64,000 bases of DNA from Streptococcus canis. GTDB lineage: Bacteria; Bacillota; Bacilli; Lactobacillales; Streptococcaceae. Shown here piece by piece: positions 55,948 through 64,000 of the stretch. Numbering within the stretch: the first letter of the stretch is position 1; every line of letters begins with the position of its first letter. Position numbers and translations under genes: made by a program. The stretch spans positions 679,001 to 743,000 of the forward strand of contig NZ_LR134293.1 of the NCBI RefSeq assembly GCF_900636575.1, written 5' to 3'. The notes beneath the pieces were generated by a model, which was not told where the DNA came from, searched no databases, and was given only the letters and a program-made list of their open reading frames with translations.

Positions 55948-56328
55948 ATGAAAACAATTAGACGTTATGACGTTAATGAAGAATGGGCTCATACGGGTCT
56001 TGTAGAAGCAGGAGACTTTTACTTTTTAAATTACTGTGTTGGCAATGTTGGTCAAGATATTGAAAGTCAAATCAATGGCGCTTTTGATGAGATGGAACGT
56101 CGTTTGGGCTTAGTTGGCTTATCCTTAGAAGCTGTCGTTCAGATGGATTGTCTGTTTCGAGACGTTTGGAATGTGCCTGTCATGGAAAAGATTATGAAAG
56201 AGCGCTTTAATGGCAAATACCCAGCTCGCAAATCTATCCAAACTGAATTTGCTCATCATGGTGGACCAGAAGGCTTGCTGTTCCAAGTAGATGGTGTGGC
56301 TTATTCCAAGCATATTCCTATCACTTAA
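55948..56328 (+). CDS. RidA family protein
   Basis: The 126-residue protein has the YjgF/Rid fold features: NYCVGNVGQDIESQINGAFD in the middle and the closing hydrophobic strand. RidA hydrolyses reactive enamine/imine intermediates, but the Arg that marks active RidA is not evident, so it may be a non-catalytic Rid subgroup. AGGGGAAG precedes ATG 55948. It lies 38 bp before pbp2a. Confidence 0.75.
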   Translation: MKTIRRYDVNEEWAHTGLVEAGDFYFLNYCVGNVGQDIESQINGAFDEMERRLGLVGLSLEAVVQMDCLFRDVWNVPVMEKIMKERFNGKYPARKSIQTEFAHHGGPEGLLFQVDGVAYSKHIPIT

Positions 56329-56354
56329 TCAAGCATACTTTAAGGTCTTAGTGG

Positions 56355-56369
56355 TATAATAACTCTATG
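56355..56369 (+). promoter_or_regulatory. -10 box immediately before the pbp2a start codon
   Basis: An extended -10 TGGTATAAT (TATAAT 56355-56360) ends 6 bp before ATG 56367. There is no Shine-Dalgarno sequence, so transcription from it would give a nearly leaderless message. Confidence 0.5.
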
Positions 56370-58682
56370 ACATTTCTAGAACTTTTACAAAAGAAATTTT
56401 TTCCTAGAAAATATCAGGAAAAACAAGCCTTAAAAGAAAAACAAGCACAGCTAGTTGACCAAAACACGGATCAGTCTCAAGATAGGCAAGTGAATCATGA
56501 TTCAGCCACTAGTCAGGGTGCTGCTTTCCAACGCAGCAAGTCTTATGAGACTAATAAAAAGAAACAGCCGGTCTGGTTGCAAAAACTGGAGACTATTTTG
56601 CCCTCACCGCAAAATCCTATTCGCCGTTTCTGGCGCCGTTATCACATTGGTAAAATCTTAATCATTGTCATTGGGACATTGGTCTTGGCTTTAGGTTCTT
56701 ACCTTTTTTACCTCTCAAAAACAGCTAAAGTATCTGACCTGCAAGATGCCTTAAAGGCTACGACGGTGATTTACGACCATAAGGGGGAGTACGCGGGTAG
56801 TCTATCTGGGCAAAAAGGAAGATATGTGGAATTAGACGCCATCTCAGATGACCTCGAAAATGCGGTTATCGCCACGGAGGACAGGACCTTTTATAGCAAT
56901 AACGGGATTAATCTTAAACGATTCTTGCTGGCGGTTGTTACTGCAGGTCGATTTGGAGGTGGCTCAACTATTACCCAGCAGTTGGCTAAAAATGCCTACT
57001 TGTCACAAGATCAGACCATTAAGCGCAAGGCGAGAGAATTTTTTCTAGCCTTGGAATTAACCAAAAAATACAGCAAAAAAGATATTCTTACCATGTATCT
57101 CAACAATTCCTATTTTGGAAATGGCGTCTGGGGTGTCGAAGATGCTAGTCAAAAGTATTTCGGAACCACAGCTTCTAATTTGACCTTGGACGAGGCTGCC
57201 ACCTTAGCTGGTATGCTCAAGGGACCTGAAATTTACAACCCTTATTATTCTCTCGAAAACGCGACCCATCGCAGGGACACTGTTCTAGGAGCTATGGTTG
57301 ACGCAGGTAAAATCAGTCAAGCACAAGCTAATGAAGCCAAAACTGTCGGTATGGGGAATCGCTTAGCAGATACCTATGTTGGTAAATCAGATGATTACCA
57401 GTACCCGTCTTATTTTGACGCTGTGATTAACGAAGCCATCTCAACCTATAGCATTTCTGAAAAAGATATTGTTAATAATGGTTACAAGATTTATACTGAG
57501 CTGGATCAGAACTACCAAACAGGAATGCAGACCACTTTTAACAATGACAATTTATTTCCGGTCTCTGCCTATGATGGCAGTTCTGCCCAAGCAGCCAGCG
57601 TTGCCCTTGATCCTAAAACAGGTGCCGTTAGAGGACTCATTGGACGCATAAATAGCAGTGAAAACCCAACTTTCAGAAGTTTTAATTATGCCACCCAAGC
57701 CAAACGTAGTCCGGCTTCAACCATTAAACCCCTTGTGGTTTATGCGCCCGCAGTGGCTGCTGGTTGGTCTATTGAAAAAGAACTGCCCAATACGGTTCAA
57801 GATTTTGAGGGTTACCAGCCTCATAATTACGGCAACTACGAGTCAGAAGATGTGCCCATGTATCAAGCACTAGCTAATTCCTATAATATCCCAGCCGTGT
57901 CCACACTCAATGATATTGGAATTGACAAAGCCTTTACCTACGGGAAAAAATTTGGTCTGAACATGACCTCTGCCAAAAAAGAGTTGGGAGTGGCTCTCGG
58001 TGGTAGTGTAACCACCAACCCACTTGAAATGGCTCAGGCTTACGCTGCCTTTGCCAACAATGGTGTCATTCACCCTGCTCATCTTATCACTCGGATTGAA
58101 AATGCTAGAGGTGAGGTAGTCAAAGCTTTCACCGACAAGGCTAAACGCGTGATTAGCCAGTCAGTTGCTGACAAGATGACCAGCATGATGCTAGGAACCT
58201 TCTCAAATGGAACAGCGGTTAATGCCAATGTCTATGGTTATACCTTGGCTGGAAAAACAGGGACTACTGAAACTAGCTTCAATCCAGATTTAGCAGGAGA
58301 CCAGTGGGTTATTGGCTACACCCCAGATGTGGTCATTAGCCAGTGGGTTGGGTTTAACCAGACAGATGAAAATCACTACCTGACGGATTCCAGCGCAGGA
58401 ACAGCTTCCGCTATTTTCAGTACTCAGGCTTCATATATCCTGCCTTACACCAAAGGTAGTCAGTTTCATGTGGATAATGCTTACGCCCAAAATGGAATTG
58501 CAGCTGTCTATGGGGTAAATGAAACAGGTAGTGAAACGGGGATTGATTCCCAATCTATTATCGACGGCTTGAGAAAATCAGCCGAGGAGGCCTCAAAATC
58601 CTTATCAGACGCAGTAGATCAATCGGGCTTGCGCGACAAAGCTCAGTCCCTCTGGAACAGCATTGTAGACTATTTCAGATAG
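56367..58682 (+). CDS. pbp2a: Class A penicillin-binding protein 2a
   Basis: The 771-residue bifunctional peptidoglycan synthase has a cytosolic basic tail (1-90) and a membrane helix (about 95-118). The glycosyltransferase domain has catalytic E171 in ATEDRTFY and GGSTITQQLAKN. The transpeptidase domain has S451-T-I-K454, S505-Y-N507 and K630-T-G632. A Ser-rich tail closes the protein. The order pbp2a-rpmG-secE-nusG is standard in streptococci. No ribosome-binding site is seen before ATG 56367. Confidence 0.95.
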   Translation: MTFLELLQKKFFPRKYQEKQALKEKQAQLVDQNTDQSQDRQVNHDSATSQGAAFQRSKSYETNKKKQPVWLQKLETILPSPQNPIRRFWRRYHIGKILIIVIGTLVLALGSYLFYLSKTAKVSDLQDALKATTVIYDHKGEYAGSLSGQKGRYVELDAISDDLENAVIATEDRTFYSNNGINLKRFLLAVVTAGRFGGGSTITQQLAKNAYLSQDQTIKRKAREFFLALELTKKYSKKDILTMYLNNSYFGNGVWGVEDASQKYFGTTASNLTLDEAATLAGMLKGPEIYNPYYSLENATHRRDTVLGAMVDAGKISQAQANEAKTVGMGNRLADTYVGKSDDYQYPSYFDAVINEAISTYSISEKDIVNNGYKIYTELDQNYQTGMQTTFNNDNLFPVSAYDGSSAQAASVALDPKTGAVRGLIGRINSSENPTFRSFNYATQAKRSPASTIKPLVVYAPAVAAGWSIEKELPNTVQDFEGYQPHNYGNYESEDVPMYQALANSYNIPAVSTLNDIGIDKAFTYGKKFGLNMTSAKKELGVALGGSVTTNPLEMAQAYAAFANNGVIHPAHLITRIENARGEVVKAFTDKAKRVISQSVADKMTSMMLGTFSNGTAVNANVYGYTLAGKTGTTETSFNPDLAGDQWVIGYTPDVVISQWVGFNQTDENHYLTDSSAGTASAIFSTQASYILPYTKGSQFHVDNAYAQNGIAAVYGVNETGSETGIDSQSIIDGLRKSAEEASKSLSDAVDQSGLRDKAQSLWNSIVDYFR

Positions 58683-58730
58683 CTTGCGGAATTCTAAAAA
58701 TTATGCTAAAATAAGGACTACGGAGGCGTT

Positions 58731-58883
58731 ATGGCACAGAAAAAAGCAAGCCTAGCGTGTGTCGACTGTGGCAGCCGCAACTACTCTATCGGAGTAAGCA
58801 GCACGCCAAAACCAACACGTCTAGAAGTAAACAAGTTTTGCAAGTATTGCAAAAAGTATACCTTACACAAAGAAACACGTTAA
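58731..58883 (+). CDS. rpmG: 50S ribosomal protein L33
   Basis: The 50-residue protein [20 protein letters not shown] continues to ...[15 protein letters not shown]. It keeps the two CxxC pairs (CVDC and CKYC), so it is the zinc-binding C+ form. CGGAGG precedes ATG 58731. Confidence 0.95.
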   Translation: MAQKKASLACVDCGSRNYSIGVSSTPKPTRLEVNKFCKYCKKYTLHKETR

Positions 58884-58895
58884 GAGGAGAGCCTG

Positions 58896-59072
58896 ATGGG
58901 ATTCATTAGTGGGATTTTTAAAGTCTTAAAAGACACAACATGGCCAGATCGTAAGCAGCGTTGGAAAGATTTTATCTCAGTTCTTGAGTACACAGCTTTC
59001 TTTACGGTGATTATCTATATCTTTGACCACTTGTTGTCAAAAGGCGTATTATCATTGATCAATTTCTTCTAA
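58896..59072 (+). CDS. secE: Preprotein translocase subunit SecE
   Basis: The 58-residue single-span membrane protein MGFISGIFKVLKDTTWPDRK carries the conserved amphipathic helix with TWP and one transmembrane helix (FFTVIIYIFDHLLSKG region). It clamps SecY. GAGGAGAG precedes ATG 58896, 12 bp after rpmG. Confidence 0.95.
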   Translation: MGFISGIFKVLKDTTWPDRKQRWKDFISVLEYTAFFTVIIYIFDHLLSKGVLSLINFF

Positions 59073-59114
59073 GCTACATTTTAGAAGAAGTGATAAGTTT
59101 GCTTGGAAAAGCCT

Positions 59115-59140
59115 AGGCTGGGAAAATATCCCAGCCTTTT
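59115..59140 (+). terminator. Terminator after secE
   Basis: AGGCTGGG-AAAATAT-CCCAGCCT followed by TTT. Confidence 0.85.
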
Positions 59141-59222
59141 TAAATGCCTAAAAGTTTCCGATAAGTATGCCTGAAATAGCCGAGAAGAAAGGTCTCTCAT
59201 TGACAGCCAACCTTTCTTCTAT

Positions 59223-59276
59223 TATAATAAAAATAATAGAAAACATCGCAAAAGCCAAGAGAGGCTTTTTTATAAT
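59223..59276 (+). promoter_or_regulatory. nusG promoter with attenuator-like hairpin
   Basis: A -10 TATAAT (59223-59228) is followed within 25 bp by a terminator hairpin, AAAAGCC-AAGAGA-GGCTTTT (59250-59269), with T-run. A second TATAAT lies at 59271-59276. The hairpin sits between promoter and start codon, so premature termination could control nusG. Confidence 0.5.
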
Positions 59277-59289
59277 GAAAGGAAATATC

Positions 59290-59829
59290 ATGCTAGATTC
59301 TTTTGACAAGGGGTGGTTCGTCCTCCAAACTTATTCAGGCTACGAAAACAAAGTGAAGGAAAATCTTTTACAACGTGCTCAAACGTATAACATGTTGGAT
59401 AATATCTTGCGTGTGGAAATTCCAACACAAACCGTTAACGTGGAAAAAAATGGTCAAATCAAAGAAATCGAAGAAAATCGCTTCCCAGGTTATGTTTTGG
59501 TAGAAATGGTCATGACTGATGAAGCTTGGTTTGTTGTGCGTAACACGCCAAACGTTACAGGATTCGTGGGCTCACACGGAAACCGTTCTAAACCAACGCC
59601 ACTTCTTGAAGAAGAAATTCGTGCCATCTTATTGTCTATGGGCCAAACCATTGATGTCTTTGATACCAATATCAAAGAAGGCGATGTGGTTCAAATCATT
59701 GACGGTGCCTTTATGGCACAAGAGGGCCGTGTGGTTGAAATTGAAAACAACAAAGTTAAACTCATGTTGAACATGTTTGGCTCTGAAACAGTAGCCGAAG
59801 TGGAACTTTATCAACTTGCAGAATTGTAA
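59290..59829 (+). CDS. nusG: Transcription termination/antitermination protein NusG
   Basis: The 179-residue protein has an N-terminal NGN domain (WFVLQTYSGYENKVKENL, FPGYVLVEM, VRNTPNVTGFVG) and a C-terminal KOW domain (GDVVQIIDGAFMAQEGRVVE). It binds RNA polymerase. ATG 59290 follows AAAGGA; an earlier in-frame ATG at 59167 lies before the hairpin. In S. pyogenes nga-ifs-slo follow nusG; here they do not. Confidence 0.96.
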   Translation: MLDSFDKGWFVLQTYSGYENKVKENLLQRAQTYNMLDNILRVEIPTQTVNVEKNGQIKEIEENRFPGYVLVEMVMTDEAWFVVRNTPNVTGFVGSHGNRSKPTPLLEEEIRAILLSMGQTIDVFDTNIKEGDVVQIIDGAFMAQEGRVVEIENNKVKLMLNMFGSETVAEVELYQLAEL

Positions 59830-60103
59830 ACAGTAAAGTTTCTAATAAATTTTAATTATATCATTTTTCAAAAGAAAAAAGTTGGGCGATAGTCATCTAA
59901 TCGTCCGACTTTTTAATTTCTTGGAATTAAAAAGTGTATAAATCAGTCCATCTTCTGTGAAGGTGCTTGTAAACAAATGAAGGTTAAATAGATGATCATT
60001 TAGTCTTGTTTTAGCTTACAGCTTATTTATAATTAAAATTAGGTTTATCAACGGTGATACTTAGAATAACATTTTCTTTACACAATTTTAAAGGGGAGTA
60101 GGA
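59830..60103. other. AT-rich spacer after nusG
   Basis: I see no gene. A weak hairpin AAAAAGTTGGGCGATagtcatctaATCGTCCGACTTTTTAA-like arms near 59876-59916 probably terminates nusG. The rest is the upstream region of the decayed surface-protein gene. Confidence 0.5.
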
Positions 60104-60453
60104 ATGGAAAAAGCCAAACAAATGAAGTATCACTTGAGAAAATCAGCATTTGGCTTAGCAGCTGTCTCAGCTTCTGCACAAGTTAAGACAAGAGCGCAAA
60201 CAAAAACTGCATAAGAAGCAGCATTAACTGAGATTTCCAGATTAGAGTCATCTATTAATGATAAGTTGGTATCAGATAACGTCAAAAAATCAATTACTGA
60301 TAGTGTTCATAAAGAAGAAATCCAAGAACTACAAGCAGAAATGAGTCAGGTTGTTGACGGATAAGTAGAAAAAGAGCTCTTAGCTAAAAAGAGCAAGATA
60401 TAAGAGGATCTTTGGAAACTACTGCAGAACATGCTAAGACAGCTGAAGCAGAA

Positions 60454-60479
60454 GAACTGCTCAATAATATTGACAGTTT
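60454..60479. repeat. Left stem-loop direct repeat of the mobile repeat at 60480
   Basis: The 26-bp unit has arms AACTG...CAGTT and TCAAT-AAT-ATTGA, so it can fold on itself. It is repeated without change at 60654-60679. Confidence 0.93.
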
Positions 60480-60653
60480 CAGAACGTAGACAAACTTTAT
60501 TTTTAGAAGGTGTCAATGAAAATGATTTAATGATCATGATGTCAACCAACTCTTGAAACGCTTATGTTGTCGTGTTTCAGGAGTTTTTCTTTTTTAGAAG
60601 AGTGAAAAAAGATTGAAGAAACATTGTCCTAAATGGACTTTTTCTTCAATCTG
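60480..60653 (+). mobile_element. 174-bp mobile repeat inserted in the surface-protein pseudogene
   Basis: The element CAGAACGTAGACAAACTTT...TTTCTTCAATCTG lies between two perfect 26-bp copies of a stem-loop. Removing the element and one copy restores a continuous stretch of the pseudogene, so this is a real insertion. The element has imperfect inverted ends, three internal hairpins and no open frame. Confidence 0.93.
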
Positions 60654-60679
60654 GAACTGCTCAATAATATTGACAGTTT
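60654..60679. repeat. Right stem-loop direct repeat
   Basis: The exact copy of 60454-60479, starting GAACTGCTCAATAATATT. Confidence 0.93.
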
Positions 60680-60955
60680 AACTTCTAAAAAAAAATTGAT
60701 CCCTTGAGAGCTGAATTGGCTGCTAAGATTAACATGATTGAACGTTTAACAAGTGGCAAGATTCTAGTGGCTGTTGGTAGCTATTTGGCAGTCAGTAAGA
60801 TAGGCAATTTTTGCTAACTTTTTTAAGAGGCTGACGAGGCTAAAAATAGTTTGAAAAATCAGAACTTAACAGCAAATAGCACGACTTGCCCATTCCTAAA
60901 AGCCTCATCTCATGCTATAATAAAAGGACTAGATTTTTTACACGGGAGATTTCAC

Positions 60956-63457
60956 ATGACATTTTACGATCATAAAGCCATTGAGCCCAAATGGCAGGCT
61001 TTCTGGGCTGATAATCACACGTTTAAGACAGGAACGGACGCTTCAAAACCTAAGTTTTATGCGTTAGATATGTTTCCTTACCCTTCAGGAGCTGGTCTTC
61101 ATGTCGGACACCCAGAAGGGTATACTGCAACAGATATTTTGAGTCGTTTTAAACGTGCCCAAGGGTACAATGTCTTGCACCCAATGGGGTGGGATGCCTT
61201 TGGTTTACCTGCTGAACAGTACGCTATGGATACGGGGAATGATCCAGCGGTATTTACTGCTGAAAACATTGCTAACTTCAAACGTCAAATCAATTCCCTT
61301 GGCTTTTCTTATGATTGGGATCGTGAAGTCAACACAACGGATCCACATTATTACAAATGGACCCAGTGGATCTTTACCAAATTGTATGAAAAGGGCTTAG
61401 CCTATGAAGCAGAGGTTCCAGTTAACTGGGTAGAAGAATTGGGAACAGCGATTGCCAATGAGGAAGTCCTACCTGATGGGACTTCTGAGCGTGGTGGCTA
61501 CCCTGTTGTCCGCAAACCGATGCGCCAATGGATGCTTAAAATCACAGCCTATGCGGAACGTCTTTTGGAAGACTTAGAAGAGGTGGACTGGCCAGAATCT
61601 ATCAAGGACATGCAACGTAACTGGATTGGCAAGTCAACGGGTGCCAATGTGACCTTCAAAGTTAAAGGTAGTGACAAGGACTTTACCGTCTTTACCACAC
61701 GCCCTGATACCTTGTTTGGAGCAACCTACGCTGTTTTAGCACCAGAGCATGCCCTTGTCGACGCTATTACTAGCCCAGAGCAAGCAGAAGCCGTGGCAGA
61801 ATACAAACGCCAAGCGAGCTTGAAATCTGATTTGGCTCGTACAGATCTTGCTAAGGAAAAAACAGGCGTCTGGACGGGTAGTTATGCTATTAACCCAGTC
61901 AATGGCAAAGAAATGCCAATCTGGATTGCTGATTACGTGCTAGCAAGTTATGGGACAGGTGCTATTATGGCTGTACCTGCACATGATGAACGCGATTGGG
62001 AATTTGCTAAACAATTTGACCTTGAGATTATTCCAGTGCTTGAGGGTGGTCATGTGGCAGAAGCTGCTTACACTGAAGACGGTCCCCACATTAATTCAGA
62101 CTTCTTAGATGGTTTAGACAAGGCTGACGCGATTGCTAAAATGGTGGCTTGGCTTGAAGACAAGGAAGTTGGAAATGAAAAAGTCACCTACCGTTTACGT
62201 GACTGGCTCTTTAGCCGCCAACGTTATTGGGGTGAGCCGATTCCAATTATCCACTGGGAAGATGGCACATCAACAGCTGTTCCTGAAAATGAATTGCCGC
62301 TTGTCTTGCCAGCAACCTCAGATATTCGCCCTTCAGGTACAGGTGAGTCACCGCTAGCTAACTTGACTGATTGGTTAGAAGTGACCCGCGAAGATGGTGT
62401 TAAGGGTCGTCGTGAGACCAATACCATGCCACAATGGGCGGGCTCAAGTTGGTATTATTTGCGCTACATTGACCCTAATAACGATCAAGCTTTGGCAGAT
62501 CCAGACTTGTTGAAACAATGGTTGCCAGTTGATATTTACGTGGGTGGTGCGGAACACGCGGTGCTTCACCTCCTTTACGCTCGTTTCTGGCATAAAGTCC
62601 TTTACGATTTAGGTGTTGTCCCAACCAAGGAGCCATTCCAAAAACTCTTTAACCAAGGAATGATTTTGGGAACGAGCTACCGCGACCACCGTGGTGCCCT
62701 TGTGGCGACTGACAAAGTAGAAAAACGTGATGGCAGTTTCTTCCATATTGAAACGGGTGAGGAGCTTGAGCAAGCACCAGCGAAAATGTCTAAGTCACTG
62801 AAAAACGTTGTCAATCCTGATGATGTGGTTGAGCAATACGGTGCGGATACCTTGCGTGTTTACGAAATGTTCATGGGGCCACTAGATGCGTCAATCGCTT
62901 GGAGCGAAGAAGGCTTAGAAGGTTCTCGTAAGTTCCTTGACCGTGTTTACCGCTTGGTAACGACTAAGGAGATTGTGGCTGAAAATAGCGGAGCTCTGGA
63001 CAAGATTTACAACGAAACTGTCAAAGCCGTTACTGAACAAATTGAGACCATGAAGTTCAATACTGCCATTGCTCAATTGATGATTTTTGTCAATGCAGCT
63101 AATAAAGAAGACCAGTTGTTTGTGGATTATGCCAAAGGCTTTGTACAATTGCTTGCTCCATTTGCGCCACACTTGGGTGAAGAATTATGGCAAACCTTGA
63201 CCCAATCAGAGGAGTCCATTGCTCATGTGGCTTGGCCAATTTGGGATGACTCAAAATTGGTTGAAAATGAGGTGGAAATCGTTGTCCAAATCAAAGGAAA
63301 AGTCAAAGCAAAATTAGTGGTTGCTAAAGACCTCACTAAGGAAGACTTAGAAGCTACAGCCCTTGCTAACGAGAAAGTACAGGCTGAAATTGCTGGCAAA
63401 GAGATTGTTAAAGTGATTGCTGTTCCTAACAAACTTGTTAATATCGTGGTAAAGTAA
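60956..63457 (+). CDS. leuS: Leucine-tRNA ligase
   Basis: The 833-residue class I synthetase has the HIGH variant HVGH at 49-52 ([15 protein letters not shown]), the CP1 editing domain ([19 protein letters not shown]) and KMSKS at 610-614. It charges tRNA-Leu. ATG 60956 follows GGGAG, and a -10 TATAAT lies at 60916-60921; an in-frame ATG at 60851 is before this promoter. No T-box leader is seen. Confidence 0.97.
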   Translation: MTFYDHKAIEPKWQAFWADNHTFKTGTDASKPKFYALDMFPYPSGAGLHVGHPEGYTATDILSRFKRAQGYNVLHPMGWDAFGLPAEQYAMDTGNDPAVFTAENIANFKRQINSLGFSYDWDREVNTTDPHYYKWTQWIFTKLYEKGLAYEAEVPVNWVEELGTAIANEEVLPDGTSERGGYPVVRKPMRQWMLKITAYAERLLEDLEEVDWPESIKDMQRNWIGKSTGANVTFKVKGSDKDFTVFTTRPDTLFGATYAVLAPEHALVDAITSPEQAEAVAEYKRQASLKSDLARTDLAKEKTGVWTGSYAINPVNGKEMPIWIADYVLASYGTGAIMAVPAHDERDWEFAKQFDLEIIPVLEGGHVAEAAYTEDGPHINSDFLDGLDKADAIAKMVAWLEDKEVGNEKVTYRLRDWLFSRQRYWGEPIPIIHWEDGTSTAVPENELPLVLPATSDIRPSGTGESPLANLTDWLEVTREDGVKGRRETNTMPQWAGSSWYYLRYIDPNNDQALADPDLLKQWLPVDIYVGGAEHAVLHLLYARFWHKVLYDLGVVPTKEPFQKLFNQGMILGTSYRDHRGALVATDKVEKRDGSFFHIETGEELEQAPAKMSKSLKNVVNPDDVVEQYGADTLRVYEMFMGPLDASIAWSEEGLEGSRKFLDRVYRLVTTKEIVAENSGALDKIYNETVKAVTEQIETMKFNTAIAQLMIFVNAANKEDQLFVDYAKGFVQLLAPFAPHLGEELWQTLTQSEESIAHVAWPIWDDSKLVENEVEIVVQIKGKVKAKLVVAKDLTKEDLEATALANEKVQAEIAGKEIVKVIAVPNKLVNIVVK

Positions 63458-63490
63458 AAACCAAAGACTAATAATAGTTAATGTCTATGT

Positions 63491-63529
63491 GGACTCCGCT
63501 GGAACCTGTGTTCTAGTGGGGTCTTTTTT
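63491..63529 (+). terminator. leuS terminator
   Basis: GGACTCCGCTGGAAC and GTTCTAGTGGGGTC pair with wobble around CTGT and are followed by TTTTTT. Confidence 0.85.
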
Positions 63530-63653
63530 GTGACTAACTGCCCGAAAAAGCAAGCTTGTCAAGAATTCTAAAAGTGTTAAGTATGGTTAAATTTTAAAAT
63601 AAGTTAACTGAAGTCTAATTTTGAACACTTCTTTGTGTGATAGTTGGTCTTTT

Positions 63654-63678
63654 TTAAAACGCTTTCATTTTCTATAAT
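63654..63678 (+). promoter_or_regulatory. ula operon promoter with cre site
   Basis: A cre-like site TTAAAACGCTTTCA (63654-63667; 13 of 14 of the CcpA consensus on the minus strand) lies just upstream of the -10 TATAAT (63673-63678). Glucose repression through CcpA is expected for this ascorbate PTS. Confidence 0.75.
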
Positions 63679-63727
63679 GAACATATAAACACATTATATT
63701 TATTAACTTTGAAAAGAGGTAGTTCTC

Positions 63728-64000
63728 ATGGAAATGTTTCTAGCTCCCCTAAACTGGTTCTCGCAAAATATTTTGCAAAACCCAGCTTTCTTCGTAGGTC
63801 TTCTGGTTTTAATCGGGTATTTACTCCTTAAAAAACCAATTTATGAAGTCTTTGCCGGTTTTGTCAAGGCAACAGTTGGTTATTTGATTTTGAACGTTGG
63901 TGCAGGTGGTCTGGTAACGACTTTTCGTCCCATCTTGGTTGCCCTTGCTAAGAAATTTGAGTTGAAAGCAGCTGTTATCGATCCTTACTTTGGTCTTGCT
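63728..64000 (+). CDS. ulaA: PTS ascorbate transporter subunit IIC, 5' part
   Basis: The 91 visible residues (MEMFLAPLNWFSQNILQNPA, then FFVGLLVLIGYLLLKKPIYE) match the N-terminus of the ascorbate-type PTS permease UlaA, with the first membrane helix and the GYLILNVGAGGL stretch. It should import L-ascorbate with phosphorylation, with ulaB and ulaC to the right. AAGAGGT precedes ATG 63728. The gene runs off the window. Confidence 0.92.
   Translation, partial: MEMFLAPLNWFSQNILQNPAFFVGLLVLIGYLLLKKPIYEVFAGFVKATVGYLILNVGAGGLVTTFRPILVALAKKFELKAAVIDPYFGLA

Larger units (their letters stand above)
60104..60817 (+). pseudogene. Decayed coiled-coil surface-protein gene between nusG and leuS
   Basis: ATG 60104 follows AGGGGAGTAGG and encodes MEKAKQMKYHLRKSAFGLAA, a YSIRK-like export signal, but stops after 36 codons. 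Further pieces in changing frames are coiled-coil-like (EAALTEISRLESSINDKLVS; EEIQELQAEMSQVV). The last part reads SGKILVAVGSYLAVSKIG before a stop. Several stops and a mobile-repeat insertion at 60480-60653 make it non-functional. It occupies the position where S. pyogenes has nga-ifs-slo. Confidence 0.65.

Noticed and set aside
60956..63457. T-box leader for leuS
   Set aside because: No specifier hairpin or T-box core is present between the -10 at 60916 and the start codon.

Overview
The window comes from a pyogenic-group Streptococcus of the S. pyogenes / S. dysgalactiae / S. canis cluster. The evidence is the AT-rich low-GC Firmicute style, the complete streptococcal hut locus, rpsB-tsf, ctsR-clpC, groESL, pbp2a-rpmG-secE-nusG, an M-like LPXTG protein and a C5a-peptidase-like subtilase. 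Several proteins differ slightly from the S. pyogenes versions I know, and the nga-ifs-slo genes that follow nusG in S. pyogenes are absent, so a sister species such as S. dysgalactiae is my preferred but unproven guess.

Layout. 1-5.2 kb: end of a frameshifted oxidoreductase gene, a GNAT gene, nrdG, yaaA, a candidate small RNA, a treC scar and pepO. 5.3-7.6 kb: an M-like surface protein gene inserted between pepO and tsf. 7.6-9.6 kb: tsf and rpsB. 9.9-13 kb: a large BTAD/ATPase regulator. 13-25 kb: the histidine-to-glutamate pathway (hutG, hutH, permease, hutD, fhs, fchA, ftcD, hutU on the minus strand; hutI divergent). 25-27 kb: ahpF-ahpC. 27.6-30.8 kb: a four-gene operon resembling mhq quinone/catechol detoxification loci, with a dyad over its promoter. 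31.5-38.6 kb: accessory region with a folate-type ECF S component, a divergent C5a-peptidase-like protease, an ISLre2 remnant, tRNA-Cys, a small secreted protein and a decayed gene. 38.6-42 kb: a MarR-controlled transporter-GNAT fusion and an amidohydrolase. 42-47.7 kb: cspA, ctsR-clpC and groES-groEL with CtsR and CIRCE operators. 47.9-50.1 kb: an rgg'/lanC' deletion remnant and an MFS gene. 50-59.8 kb: NUDIX, a Cia-dependent small RNA, a secreted C69 dipeptidase, a TcaA-like protein, an RluD-like synthase, ridA, pbp2a, rpmG, secE and nusG. 60-64 kb: decayed surface-protein gene, leuS and the start of ulaA.

The main discovery is a family of small non-autonomous mobile elements (about 174 bp, plus a 275-bp relative) in intergenic DNA. 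Intact copies are bracketed by a direct duplication of a complete stem-loop (22-27 bp), so the elements appear to insert at hairpins and duplicate the whole hairpin. This resembles the target habit published for the IS30-family element IS1630. One pair of ends with its 27-bp hairpin duplication encloses the entire M-like gene, and two inverted copies flank the C5a-peptidase-like gene. The elements may therefore have helped to move or rearrange virulence-type genes.
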